A DNA stretch of 64,000 bases from Neurospora tetrasperma FGSC 2508 (lineage: Eukaryota > Ascomycota > Sordariomycetes > Sordariales > Sordariaceae): the NCBI RefSeq assembly GCF_000213175.1, contig NW_009799100.1, forward strand, positions 3,847,099 through 3,911,098, given 5' to 3'. A program made the position numbers and the translations under genes. The notes beneath the pieces were generated by a model that was not told the DNA's origin, did not search any database, and was given only the letters and a program-made list of their open reading frames with translations. Shown here piece after piece: positions 11,611 through 23,361 of this stretch (positions are counted from its first letter, which is position 1; every line of letters starts with the position of its first letter).

Positions 11611-12753
11611 GCTGCGACTGCCGGTCTTTCTTTTGGCGTACTATTTGGAGGGGTCGTGGAGGTTCGGGCGGCCGTCGTCCTCGGTGAGCCTTCAAAGAGA
11701 GTGACAGCGTCGAGTGTTTGCAAGTATTCGGAGTTGTACACTATTTAGAATGTCGTGGTCAAGTTAACAGCCAGAGTGGGAAGGGGGGGTTTCCTGGGTG
11801 TGACAGGTGGACGGTGGCCAAGAACTAAGGTACCTCTAGCGCAGGTAGTAACAAATGTCCTTTGGAGATCCAGTACTGTGTACACCTATCAGTGGCCGCC
11901 GCGGCTGACAACTAATACTACGCCAAGTTACCTACCTCTGTGTACACTAGACTACTGTAGTGTAGAGAAGGGATGTACCTCGACAACGGCAGTGCTCTTA
12001 TGACAACACGGAGGGTTTTGAGTCTTGCCCCTGTCTTTTTTTTCTTCTCTTTTTTTTCCCTTCAAGAACAGATATCGTTAATCACAGACTTGTATGCATG
12101 TGCCTACCTATGCAAACTTTAGGGGGAGCACATTTGGAGATCGAGGTACCACCCGAGACGCAGTCTGATGTCAAAGGCACCAGGCAGCGTGTCTCCATTC
12201 ACGGCCTAGGCCTGAAGCCAAATAGCAACTACCACCGGGTAGCCATTCGAGAAACGTCCGGCCGCTACCTCTACGCTCAGACAACAGAACGAAGCGACCA
12301 GAGAGGCGTCAGTATTGGAAACTCAACCCATTTGTGGTCGCTATAGCAGATTGCAAAGCAAAAAAGACATTTCCCGGAACGCCTCTGCTATAATTTTTTT
12401 TGAACTCGTTGGCCGCGAGACGCTTCTATTATACATGATCTTAGATTTCCCTCCAAAAAGATTTTGTCTTTCCGGTCCGTTCCTGACATGAGGTGAATAC
12501 GGTGTGAACCGTCGCCAATTACATATCCCTGATATCTAACCCTCCCTCTCCAACTGCCCATTGTACACAATAGGTAGATGCATATGTGGGCGGCTTTGCA
12601 AATGCCTTCCACCCATTTTGTTTTGGTATGCGTCCACTTGGCGAAACACAGCGTTAGACCAGAGATGAGGATGCATAAATATAACGAAAGAGGCAATATT
12701 AAAAAGATAGAAAAAAACATAGAAAAAAAACCGAGTGGACACTCGAGCACAGC
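11611..12753. other. Intergenic, GEA1 upstream and ANP1 3' flank
   Basis: Includes the GEA1 promoter side and T-rich stretches near 12038-12060. From about 12390 it holds the probable ANP1 3' untranslated region. No gene supported. Confidence 0.6.
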
Positions 12754-14475
12754 TCACTGAGTGTCCTCCTTCTTCTCCTCCTTGGGAGCAGCATTGGCTG
12801 GTCCATCAGCCGGTCCGCCTTGTTGTCCTGCTGCTGGTTGCTCTTCCGCCTTCTTGTTCTCCTGCATGGCGAGGTTCTGTATTTCGTTCTTGTCCTTCTC
12901 CCATTGGCCAGTGGCGTCGCCAAAAGACTCCTTCATCTTCTGCTCCTTCATCGCTTTCTCCTTTTCCTCCTTCTCGCGAGCGAGTCTCTCCTGCTCCATT
13001 TGCTGCCCACTGTTAGCGACCTGTCAAACTTGCATAACCAGATGCGTGATTGCTTACCTCCATGTGCTTGATATCGTCTACACTAGGCTCGTACAAATGC
13101 CAGATAGTATAATGAGGAAGGCCAACAACTGAGAAGCCCATCCTTCTCGACATCTGTTATCATAGTGGTTAGGCGGATCCAAAGCCGCGGGAAGGCCTGA
13201 TGAGCTTACCTTTCCAAAAGCTTCTGTCTCGGCATGTTTTTCGAAGCTGAACGCCGGGAAGTGGACGCCGTAACGGAAAACCTTGGCCTTTGCCAGAATA
13301 CTCACTCCACCAACGCCATCGATCTCCATTTCCATGTCGGGATCGCCATAGGGGTCCCGGAGATATGCGAGATGGGGACGCCAGGTAGCATATTCTGCGT
13401 ATCCCTCCACGATAACTGCATCTTCGTCGAGAGTATCCGCGAGTGCGAGGGCGGTTTCGGACTCGGCCCAGGAGTTAAGGTCGTAGGGCTGCTCTCCGCC
13501 CAGCCAGTCAGGTAGCGGACGCCAAACATCTAAGTCCGGTTAGCATTTCCAGTTCTCCTTTCAATATCAGCTAAGGGTTGAGGAGGCTTACTTGGCACAA
13601 TCACATCCTTGTTGTGGCGCATCAAATCCTCTAAGATCGTGGTAGGCGCAGTCTCTACGTCGACATCACGCCAGTAGACCCACGAATGATACGGCCGAAG
13701 GGCAGCGCTAAGGAGCCAATTTCTAGCTTGGGCCATGAGCTTTCTTCTGCTCGCCTGCGCGGCGAAACCGTGGCGGCTTTCCACATCCTGATTAACCTTT
13801 TGTCCAAAGTCTTTCTCGATGATGGAGATTTCGCCAAAGTGCTTGGACGGGTCGGTGCTAGCTTGAATAGCCGTAAGCTCGCGTTCAAGAACCGCCAAGG
13901 TGTTGTCTTTCGAGTCCGAAACAAGGAAAGCGAGATCGATCAGATGGTGAGGATACGTCAGGTTGAGGAGGTGACCGAAGAACATGGGCATATGCACTTC
14001 GGCATCGCGCAGCGGCACGCAGATCAAAATTCGCTCCTCTCTCTCCCATCCTTTCGCGGTGCCCTGCACGTTAGACAGGTCGTAGTATCGCACCGTTTCG
14101 AGTTGGAAATCTTCAGAACCGGAGCCGAGCCAGGAGAAAGACCCCGAATCGCCGGGCCAAACGAACAGCCCAAAGAGAAGTAATGATACCAGCGCTATTG
14201 CCAATCGCACGAATAGCCCCTTCCGTCTTCGAAATGGTGGTGCCGCGCCTCGAGGTTGGAACCTGTGGAGTGATAGCGGACCGCTCCCGTCAGCTTCCAA
14301 CGTTCGTTTCGTTCGCCTGGTGATTCAGGGGGTGGGGGAGCTGTCAACACGCCAAGGCACTTTACCTGTGAGGAGAAATCTCGAATGTGTTTCCTCGCGG
14401 GTACCCATTGGAATATCCGCTCGCATGGTGTCGAGGGACCGCCTTGGACCCGGAGGAAGATGCGTACGGCAGCAT
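12754..14475 (-). CDS. ANP1: Mannan polymerase II subunit, ANP1/MNN9/VAN1 family (GT62), 481 aa, 5 exons
   Basis: A Golgi alpha-1,6-mannosyltransferase complex subunit that extends the N-glycan outer chain for cell-wall mannoproteins. Exons: 14475-14366, 14262-13592, 13529-13210, 13153-13058, 13002-12754. The start is the ATG at 14475 because the continuous frame of exon 2 has no upstream ATG. Splicing GTAAAG (14365) to CCACAG (14263) gives SPHRFQPRGAAPP in frame. It is a type II membrane protein: a basic RRRK stretch precedes one membrane helix at about residues 54-72. The family blocks GWEREERILICVPLRDA and YPHHLIDLAFLVSDS are closest to ANP1. The nucleotide-sugar DxD motif is DVD at about 236-238 in YWRDVDVE. 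The last exon encodes a charged Lys/Glu coiled coil and an Ala/Pro/Gln-rich tail. ANP1 rather than VAN1 or MNN9 is a judgement from these blocks. Confidence 0.9.
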
Positions 14476-16992
14476 TGGGCTGTTTGGTGATAGATGGTCG
14501 CTGCAGGGGCGGCCAATATTATCGAGCACCTCAACCCCCCTTTGCGCACACGCAGGGTACCTGAGTCCTGCGAACCGGAAATGCTAACAGATGCTGCAGA
14601 CTGGGCGGTCTCTCGCTGGATGTTCTCGACGCACGCGGTGCCGAAACTGTGTCGAAATGAATAGAGAAGGGACCAGGCCGGTTCGGGATCAATGCATCGT
14701 GGTCAGAGAGAAGTTTGGGCGGGAGATCAAGACGATCGCGTTCCCGTAGCACCGAGTCGTTTGATAAAAAGCTGAGGTGTTCGCACCGGGCTGTGGGCAG
14801 CTTGACGGATCGATACACGTACTAAGTACCAGTCCAGATAAGATTGGCGGGTTGGGATGGATTTCTTTACCAATGGCGTCGCAAAATGGCCCGGCCGTTC
14901 GACGGGGTCCTGCCAATTGTACCGCATTTTGCACCCACCGACAAATGACCCCAGACTTGAAGCCTTGGTTTCAGGGGTTCTAGTGCAGTTTACAGGATTT
15001 AAAGTCGCCAAGGACAAGGCCCCAGAACTGCCCGACGGCAAAGTCGACCTGAAACAGTGGCAATGCAAGTACCGTCGAGTCTGTGCCGTATCTACCTCTA
15101 GTTATCATCTCTGTGCAATACAAATGGGTACATCAGGGTGCGTCTTCAATTTATTGATGTTCAACCTCGAGACACAGACGATTTGAAAGGAAACCGGGCT
15201 TAAGTCGCGGCAAGTGCCCGGTCCTTCGTTCAGCTGGGTTCGGACTTCTCCTGCACATCATCAAGGGCAATATCTTAGGTCTGACTGGAAATAATCAAAT
15301 ATTTTGCAACTCTTGTTTTCATTGTTCTATCCTTGCTGATATCTTGAAGCCCTAGTGTAAAATGTCAAGGACAGGCACACTGTCGATCCTCAACTACATC
15401 CAATTTTACTGGGGTCATTAGTTGTCGAGTCATGAACACAAATCTTACCTCGTCAAAGATGCGTTGCAACAAAACGTACGAAACGTTCGCGCCATCAACT
15501 ACTGACCGGTCAGTTCATGGTCATACGCGAATCGGCATCGAGCAGAAGGCGAAGACGACACAGATCAGACAAGCCGTTTTAACTCAGCCCTACAAAGCCG
15601 GCCCAAGCCCCCCACGCCCCAAAACGGTGCGCAGGAGACTCGGACAACGGAAGCCAAATGACACCCCGAAGGGAGACACCACAACTAGTCCTCACGTCCC
15701 GAAAGACGCTCCAGTGCGGATGGATGGCTCGGCCCGTACATATCGTTGAATGGATAGACTGTTGTCATCATTGTGCATGGGACAAAAGAAAAAACAGGCA
15801 AGTACCTACCAGATGGACATGTCGACTCTCCCACTAGACGCGAAACCATTTTCAGATCCTATACGACTTTAAGTTTATTAGCCAACTTGCTCGCAGCATG
15901 TGTGGTAAAGACTGTTGTTGCAAGAAAAAGTTGGGGTAATTGCCATATCAGAAGGTTTTGGTATGATTGGTTATCGCTCATTATTATTCAGAAGCAGAAC
16001 TGAAAATATTTTGTTTCATCATGGACAATCGGGTGGGTGATGATGTCAGGTGGGCGAAAGAAAACAGAAAGGAAAACAATGTGATGCTTACCTAGTGGGT
16101 AGAGACTGAGAAAACGGAGTGGAACAGCAACGGTGACAATAACAACTTTGTCTGTACTATTGATTGTCAGTCAACGGTTCCTCCAAATGAGTTGCAAGTG
16201 AAGAATGTGTTGAAGGAGTAGTCAGATGGTAGTGCATGTTGTTCGATCGCTCAGAGATTATCGCGAGAACTGTGGTTATGGGATCATCATGAAATGTAAA
16301 AGGCAAGGGGAAATAAACTTACTCTATCCGTGCGAACCAACGTCGGCCATATCAGACAGCCAGGACATGCTCTCAAGCAATGGGGTTCGCCATCGCAGAA
16401 TAACCAAGAGCATGCCTGGACAGCTAACATGACCATGCCATTGCTGCGCCAGCGCAGAAGGCTGCCCAACCAAAGCGACCATGAGCATGGTAAGACTATG
16501 GTATCATGGCTGCTTCCCAAAGACAGTGGCCATATGAAGTGAAGGCATTGATCCAATGCCGACAATCGCAAGCCGTTCCTGCCGTTGCGAATGGTGTGGG
16601 TTGGTGGAAGAGTTCAAGATGAGGTTGGAACTGAAGTCGGCAGAGTTTTGTAGCTGCGCAAAAAATTCCTCCATTGGTGGCTTTGACATGGAATTCTGGG
16701 TGGGGCATGTGGCTGACTGATCAAAATCGACAGTGAATGTGAGGTTGCGCCACAACTACTTGAATTTGAGAGTGGACCCACTGCAGTGTAGACGGCGACT
16801 CTCACGTCTTGTTTTCAACAGTCAACAGAGGTACCAACAGAAGTTACCAACGTAAAACAAGGAAAGCCATACACAGACGAGGTCCCTTTTTCTTCATCTA
16901 TCTCAGGATTCTTCGACCAGAGAAGGGCATCGAAATAAACACAGCAATCACCAAGCCCACCATATTTTCGGCCCTCGTATCTTGGCTTCAAA
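14476..16992. other. Gene-free spacer between ANP1 and MTR3
   Basis: A 2.5-kb divergent promoter spacer. The longest plus-strand frame (15432-15749, 105 codons, basic and low complexity) shows no family signature or clear splicing. I see no tRNA, repeat or other element in it. Confidence 0.55.
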
Positions 16993-17912
16993 ATGGCCGA
17001 CAGAAGACGTATTAACGGACCAGTTGGGACCACCAACCCTCCCATCTATGACGATGCACCCGAGAAGCAATCCGAAGGTGTCAAGGTTACAAGGTCACGC
17101 CCGGCGAACGTAATTCGCAAAATGTGTAAGCACGTCGAGGACAAACCCTCCTGCTTCGCAGACACAGACTAACCTCACCTTTAGATCTCAAGACGGGAGT
17201 GACACCGTCGGCCTCTGGCTCTGCCTACCTAGAGATTGAGTCGTCTGGAAACGGCGGCTCTGGCTTGAAGCTCAGTTGCAGCGTTCATGGGCCTAGAGCT
17301 TTGCCCAGGTCAACACCTTTTTCTCCTCACATCATCTTGTCCACCCATGTCAAGTTTGCGCCCTTTGCGACCAAGCAAAGGCGTGGTTACATCCGTGACC
17401 CGATCGAGAGAGATCTCGGCACTCACCTTGAGACGGCTCTTCGGGGATCCATCATTGCTGACCGTTGGCCAAAGAGTGGTGTGGATATCATCATCTCCAT
17501 CGTTGAAGGAGAGCAAGATCGGGAGACCTCCAAGGCCCAGGGCATTGAGGCTTGGGACACCATGAATGCCTTGAGTGGCTGCATCACCGTTGCCTCGGCT
17601 GCACTTGCTGACGCTGGTATTGACTGCGTCGACACTGTTGCCGGAGGTGTTGCCGCGTTGGTACAGGACGCAGGTAATGACGCTGCTCCCAGCATAGTTG
17701 TTGACCCGATTCCCTCTGAGCATGAGAAGGTTCTTGCAGCGTGCTGCATCGCATATCTTCCCACACGACAAGAGGTCACCAACCTCTGGTTCAAGGGTGA
17801 CCTACCTGCGTCCGATATGGACGTTTATACGCAGCTGATTGAAAAGGGCATTCAGGCTTCCAAGAGCGCCAACCGCGTGCTCGTGGACTGCCTGAACGAG
17901 ACCGTTGGGTGA
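16993..17912 (+). CDS. MTR3: Exosome core ring subunit MTR3 (RNase PH fold), 286 aa, 2 exons
   Basis: A structural subunit of the nine-protein RNA exosome ring, which channels RNA to the Rrp44/Rrp6 nucleases for 3'-to-5' processing in nucleus and cytoplasm. Exons: 16993-17125 and 17185-17912. The intron has donor GTAAGC, branch GACTAAC and acceptor TTTAG. The junction reads IRKM-YLKTGVTPSASGSAY. The RNase PH-like domain includes SAYLEIESS, then a KLSCSVHGPR strand. A later helix-strand block reads DTMNALSGCITVASAALADAGI. The phosphorolytic residues of active RNase PH enzymes are not evident, as in eukaryotic ring subunits. Assignment to MTR3 rather than RRP41/RRP46 rests on the N-terminal extension and the FAPFATKQRRGYIRDPIER region. 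An unexplained open frame on the opposite strand overlaps the last 61 bases. Confidence 0.87.
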
Positions 17913-18523
17913 TCATGAGCTCGGCGCGGCAATGTATTATTTGTTTTAGCTATGCGCGAATGGGAAATACTCGTATTGAAACCTGTAAGTCCTTCAACGG
18001 GAAAAACGCATGGAATTCTATGGTCTGACGGTTCATGGTCTTTGAGTACCTCTACGATTTTGGTCGATCTATCGACCGAAGACCAGCTTCTGATGCAATA
18101 GGTCGAGCTACCAGCCACTTGGTCCTTCGCAATAGCCCATATGAAGGGCAGAAGTAATGGAGGATGCCAATCGATAGCAGCGACAACAGAACTGCGTTCC
18201 GAGGTTCGGCGGCTGACTGCAAGAATGGAATGGTCAACTTCCGGCGGGAACAGTTTCGAGATGCCTGTCAAGGTTTGACAGGTTGAGCGAGCGCTCTTTT
18301 GCTGAAACTCAGCTGGAAGATCGCAGTGTGATGGACGAATGGCGTTCAAGAAGCGTTGTGGCTGGTATGCAGAGCTACCCTCTGAGGTTGACTGCCGAAA
18401 CATTATGAACCGCGGGGTATGAGAAGTTTCCACGTTCTTCGCCTCAATGATCGTCTGTTTCTGAAATTGGAAACATGATGTGGGGAGATTACGCGTATCG
18501 TTTCGTTCATCGCAGCACGGCAT
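17852..18523 (-). CDS. Uncertain open frame antisense to the MTR3 3' end, 223 aa
   Basis: An uninterrupted ATG-to-stop frame whose last 61 bases overlap the end of the MTR3 coding region on the opposite strand. The predicted protein is rich in Ser, Thr and Arg, has no membrane segment or signal peptide, and matches no family I know. It could be an orphan gene, part of an antisense transcript, or a chance frame. Length alone makes it worth recording, but I would not trust it without transcript data. Confidence 0.2.
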   Translation of the reverse strand: MPCCDERNDTRNLPTSCFQFQKQTIIEAKNVETSHTPRFIMFRQSTSEGSSAYQPQRFLNAIRPSHCDLPAEFQQKSARSTCQTLTGISKLFPPEVDHSILAVSRRTSERSSVVAAIDWHPPLLLPFIWAIAKDQVAGSSTYCIRSWSSVDRSTKIVEVLKDHEPSDHRIPCVFPVEGLTGFNTSISHSRIAKTNNTLPRRAHDHPTVSFRQSTSTRLALLEA

Positions 18524-18890
18524 GTTCGAAGCAGGGCAGACATGGCCAAAGGTGGTGGCTGATCATGAACCGAGGTTTCAACTATTACTGCGTAGGGCAT
18601 ACATACACTACACCTGAACTACTTTCTTTTCGTGTCCGGCACACTCCAATGACTTTATCTGAAGGGAACTGCTGTGAATAGCTCGTAACTTCATCAGCAT
18701 CTCGAGGTGGAGGTAACATAACATGATCAACTACATAATCTGCACAAAGGTTGAGTAACGTTGCGTTATTACCGGCGTTCCGGTCCGTAACTTTCAGCAT
18801 TACGAACGCCACCAAGGAAATGGAAGTCATCCGAAGGCGGACGTGGTACCACTACGATATTGGCACAGTGCCGCGTTCAGCGACGCCCCC
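17913..18890. other. Spacer between MTR3 and the assembly gap
   Basis: Apart from the doubtful minus-strand frame at 17852-18523, no gene is visible. It contains the MTR3 3' untranslated region. Confidence 0.5.
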
Positions 18891-19762
18891 NNNNNNNNNN
18901 NNNNNNNNNNNNNNNNNNNNNNNNNNNNNNNNNNNNNNNNNNNNNNNNNNNNNNNNNNNNNNNNNNNNNNNNNNNNNNNNNNNNNNNNNNNNNNNNNNNN
19001 NNNNNNNNNNNNNNNNNNNNNNNNNNNNNNNNNNNNNNNNNNNNNNNNNNNNNNNNNNNNNNNNNNNNNNNNNNNNNNNNNNNNNNNNNNNNNNNNNNNN
19101 NNNNNNNNNNNNNNNNNNNNNNNNNNNNNNNNNNNNNNNNNNNNNNNNNNNNNNNNNNNNNNNNNNNNNNNNNNNNNNNNNNNNNNNNNNNNNNNNNNNN
19201 NNNNNNNNNNNNNNNNNNNNNNNNNNNNNNNNNNNNNNNNNNNNNNNNNNNNNNNNNNNNNNNNNNNNNNNNNNNNNNNNNNNNNNNNNNNNNNNNNNNN
19301 NNNNNNNNNNNNNNNNNNNNNNNNNNNNNNNNNNNNNNNNNNNNNNNNNNNNNNNNNNNNNNNNNNNNNNNNNNNNNNNNNNNNNNNNNNNNNNNNNNNN
19401 NNNNNNNNNNNNNNNNNNNNNNNNNNNNNNNNNNNNNNNNNNNNNNNNNNNNNNNNNNNNNNNNNNNNNNNNNNNNNNNNNNNNNNNNNNNNNNNNNNNN
19501 NNNNNNNNNNNNNNNNNNNNNNNNNNNNNNNNNNNNNNNNNNNNNNNNNNNNNNNNNNNNNNNNNNNNNNNNNNNNNNNNNNNNNNNNNNNNNNNNNNNN
19601 NNNNNNNNNNNNNNNNNNNNNNNNNNNNNNNNNNNNNNNNNNNNNNNNNNNNNNNNNNNNNNNNNNNNNNNNNNNNNNNNNNNNNNNNNNNNNNNNNNNN
19701 NNNNNNNNNNNNNNNNNNNNNNNNNNNNNNNNNNNNNNNNNNNNNNNNNNNNNNNNNNNNNN
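18891..19762. other. Assembly gap (872 N)
   Basis: A run of undetermined bases. The right edge is followed within 25 bases by a C15 run (19784-19798). Open frames reported across the gap are artefacts. Confidence 1.
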
Positions 19763-20320
19763 CTGAACTTCTCCTTATCTCGGCCCCCCCCCCCCCCCAA
19801 CGGGTCCCTCCAAAAAACCACAGACATTCCCAGTTCGGCCCACGACCACTCAGGAATTGTAAAACGACAATCCAATCTTTCCCGTCATCCTCCAAAATCT
19901 CACCTCACCCAGCTCCCGGGCGAGTTTTCTCTCGCTTCGCACCTGGTCATTTCACTTTTCCCAAGACCACCCTACTCTCGTTTCTTCCGACGGTCCCGGC
20001 TGCCTACCTACATACCATACTGTACACTTTTAATTCCTCCACAGTGTTTTGTCCATTCGCTTTGCGGCCGGTAATTCCTCCTTCTAGCCTTGCTTGTACC
20101 GTCGATCAATTCGTTCCGTCTCCACTGCGATTCTGCAACAGTTCCAGGTTGTTGATGCCATAATTCCGATGCGGTCGTCCATACAACATTAATTCCCCTA
20201 TTACGCTATTACCGACGACAACTTGAGCAAGCTCCGCGGGACCGAGACAACTGTGCCTTGTCCGACCTGATTTCGCATTCGTTATTATCTGCTTTATCGA
20301 CTACTTCTAATCTCTTCTCG
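19763..20320. other. Upstream region of YND1
   Basis: Pyrimidine-rich sequence, including the C15 homopolymer at 19784-19798, leading into the YND1 start. It probably contains the YND1 promoter and leader. No gene seen. Confidence 0.6.
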
Positions 20321-22644
20321 ATGGGGAAAGACAAGAACTGTACGTCCACCCGCAACCCCCTCAGGTCTTCTAAGATCGCGACACTGAAGCAATGACAGGG
20401 CGATGGGGTGTTATCTTGGACGCCGGGTCCTCGGGGACACGACTACACATATATCGTTGGAAGGATCCCGAGAAGGCGCTTGAAGATGCGTCGCCCGAGG
20501 AGTTGCGCAGTCTGCCCAAGATCACGACGAAAAAGAAGTGGACAAAGAAGATTAGACCTGGAATATCGACATTCGGGGAGAAGGCTGGGGTAGTCGGCGA
20601 AGATTATCTGAAGGAACTCATCGACCATGCGCTCGACATCATACCCGCGGACAAGATCCACGACACCCCTATTTTCTTAATGGCCACGGCTGGCATGCGA
20701 CTTCTTCCCCAGGTCCAACAAAATGCCATAACCGGCGCTGTCTGCACATACCTGCGCAAGAATACGAAATTCTCACTTCCGGATTGCGACCTACATATTC
20801 AGGTTATTCCGGGCGAAACCGAGGGATTGTACGGGTGGATTGCGTCTAACTATCTTCTTGGGGGTTTCGATCATCCAGAGCAACATGCGCATGGACAGGG
20901 TCATCACACATATGGGTTCTTGGACATGGGAGGCGCATCAGCGCAAATCGCATTTGCACCTAATTCAACAGAAGCCCAAAAACATGCGAACGACTTGAAG
21001 CTCTTACGATTACGCACACTCGATGGATCGCCAGTTGACTACAAAGTGTTTACGACGACATGGCTAGGGTTCGGCGTCAACCGGGCGCGGGAGGCGTATG
21101 TACAAAGCCTCTCAGACTTGTACACCACTTCCGATGCCGGAGAACTCCCCGATCCGTGTCTACCAAAGGGGCTCAGGTTGTCACTGGATGGGACTCCAGT
21201 TTCGAAACCGAAGAAGGGCGAGACCACTCTAATTGGTTCAGGCGCTTTTGACGAATGCCTTAGGAAGACTTATCCCCTGCTTGGCAAGGACAAACCATGT
21301 GCGGATGACCCTTGTTTGATCAATGGCCAGCACGTTCCAGCCATTGACTTTGATGTCAATCACTTCGTTGGAGTCTCCGAATATTGGCACACCACACACG
21401 GTGTCTTTGGTGGTAAGGAAAATGAGGCATACGACTTCACTACTTACCAAAAGCGGGTCAAGGATTTTTGCGGCCGAGACTGGAACAGCATCGAACCAAG
21501 CCTGGATGCCCACAAGAAGTTTGCGGTCAAGGATGCTCAAGAAGCTTGTTTCAAAGCTTCCTGGCTTATAAACATCCTGCATGAGGGTATTGGTGTTCCT
21601 CGAATTGGTGTCGAAGAACTTCCCGCTCCGGGCCTCAACGCCTCGAAGGGCGCTATCGAGACGGCCAAACAGAAGGGTTTCCTAGACCCGTTTCATCCGG
21701 TGGACAAGATCGATGGCATTGAAGTTAGCTGGACACTTGGCAAGATGGTTCTCTATGCAGCAGGCCAAGTACCTCCCAAGACAGGTGACGATCGATTTCC
21801 TGTCGGTTTCGGTACTAATATTCCTTCTGCCGGGGCAACGGAGCTACCGCCTGATTTCCAGTACGCAGGTTCGACGTGGACACCACTCAGCGGCGGAGCC
21901 AGCCACAACGACTCCCCCTACCGTCCGGCCGTCAATGGGACCACAGACGATGGCAGTGACTGGGATTTGGAAGCCGAGAATCTCCTTGGCAAGACAAAGG
22001 CCAAGACCACTCACAGTCTTCTCATCTTTTTCTTCATCTTCCTCGCGCTGCTGTTCTTTTTCCGCAAGAAGGATAGGCGTATGCGGTTCTATGGCCGTGT
22101 CAACAACCTCTTCCATAAGCCCCGCCGTTCCGGCCTGTTCGGCAAGATGTCATCATCCGGCCACAACAACGGCACCCTCTCCAGCCTGACAAACAAGCTC
22201 TTCGGCCGTCGCTCCCTTTCTTCGGGCTCCTATGAGCGCGTTCTGGAGGAAGGCGAAGCCGCCGAGTTCGAGCTAAACGACTCCCACTTCCGCAACTCAG
22301 CATCTTCCTACTTTGACCACAACAACGACCTCAACGGCTTCTACTCTGATTCCAGCGACAGCAGCTCCAGCGGAGGGGGACGGTCTAAGCTTGGGATTAC
22401 GTCAGGGCTGGCAACGCCCAAGCTGAACCTGGATGGCCGGTTTGCTGATCTCGGCTGCGGCAACGGACTAATGACGCCTGGCGGCTCGGCGCTCGATAGG
22501 GCGGGTTTAGTGGTCAGGACGGATAGTCGAGAGCGGCTGGGGTTGACGCCTACAACGACGACTATGAGTTTGCAGGGGAGGAGGAGCCGGGCTGGTAGTC
22601 CCACGAGGCTGAAAAGTCCTTTGATGTCGCCTTTGCAAGGTTAA
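20321..22644 (+). CDS. YND1: Golgi apyrase, GDA1/CD39 nucleoside di/triphosphatase, 754 aa, 2 exons
   Basis: Hydrolyses nucleoside di- and triphosphates in the Golgi lumen, supporting nucleotide-sugar exchange during glycosylation. Exon 1 is only 19 bases (20321-20339), then GTACGT...GACAG, and exon 2 is 20399-22644. The spliced start reads MGKDKNWRWGVILDAG. An alternative ATG at 20392 is in the same frame without splicing. All apyrase-conserved regions are visible: DAGSSGTRLHIY, MATAGMRLL, GETEGLYGWIASNYLLG, GFLDMGGASAQIAF, and SWTLGKMVLYAAG near the end of the domain. One C-terminal membrane helix (about residues 546-562, HSLLIFFFIFLALLFFF) is followed by a basic RKKDRRMR stretch and a long Ser/Gly-rich cytosolic tail. 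This single C-terminal anchor and the size fit YND1 rather than GDA1, which has an N-terminal anchor. Confidence 0.92.
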
Positions 22645-23361
22645 GGCGTCGAGGCCCACGTGCCTTAAAGTTTTGTTACGAAAAGACAACCAGTCGCTTC
22701 GTGGTTGATTGAACGATTTGTCATGGGAAACGGCGTTGGTGGATGTTTTATGGGCTTTGCATTTCTACCTTTTACCTCTTTTACCTCTTTTACCTCTGTA
22801 TATGGTACTTTCTTGACGATGGATAATTGTTCTTCTAGGAGGTTAACGGCCATGTCGTCCAACGATTTTTGTATGATGACAACGATACGGGTGGTCTTCA
22901 AACCCATCTGAGCGACGGGCTTTCAGTATATTTCTATTCTTCATTCTTCTTCATTGCCAACAGCTAGCTAGTACGGCTTTATCACAAAATTTTGGAACAA
23001 GATACCTCATTTTCATTCGCAAATTCTTCCAGCGTCTCTTGGCCATATCTGCTTGTCCTTTGTTCTAACTGGGTATATTTGCGTCCTGAACGATCCAGCT
23101 GATACACAAACATGGCGCTGGCCTGACCTCATCCTCAATATGACAAGTTCATGGTCTCGCCATCTACAATTTCACCACTTTCAACGAAACCCCCCTCGTG
23201 TCCCCAAAGCCCAAGACCAGGTACACATCCGCCAGGTGAAAAGAAGGCTTTCTTCCAACTATGCCGTTCCGGGAGCCTCTCCCACAGATTCAGCCTTCGT
23301 CACGCATATGTGGAACGTCTTCTTCTATATAACCATTCCCGTGTCTCCATATGCTCACTGA
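22645..23361. other. Convergent spacer YND1/OPI10
   Basis: Holds the 3' flanks of both neighbours. A short tandem repeat of the 9-mer TTTTACCTC (about three copies) lies at 22768-22797. No gene seen. Confidence 0.6.

Noticed and set aside
14263-14300. Apparent start of ANP1 at 14300
   Set aside because: The codon there is TTG and lies inside the first intron; the true start is the ATG at 14475.
15432-15749. 105-codon plus-strand frame
   Set aside because: Basic, low-complexity sequence with no recognised domain and no supporting signals.
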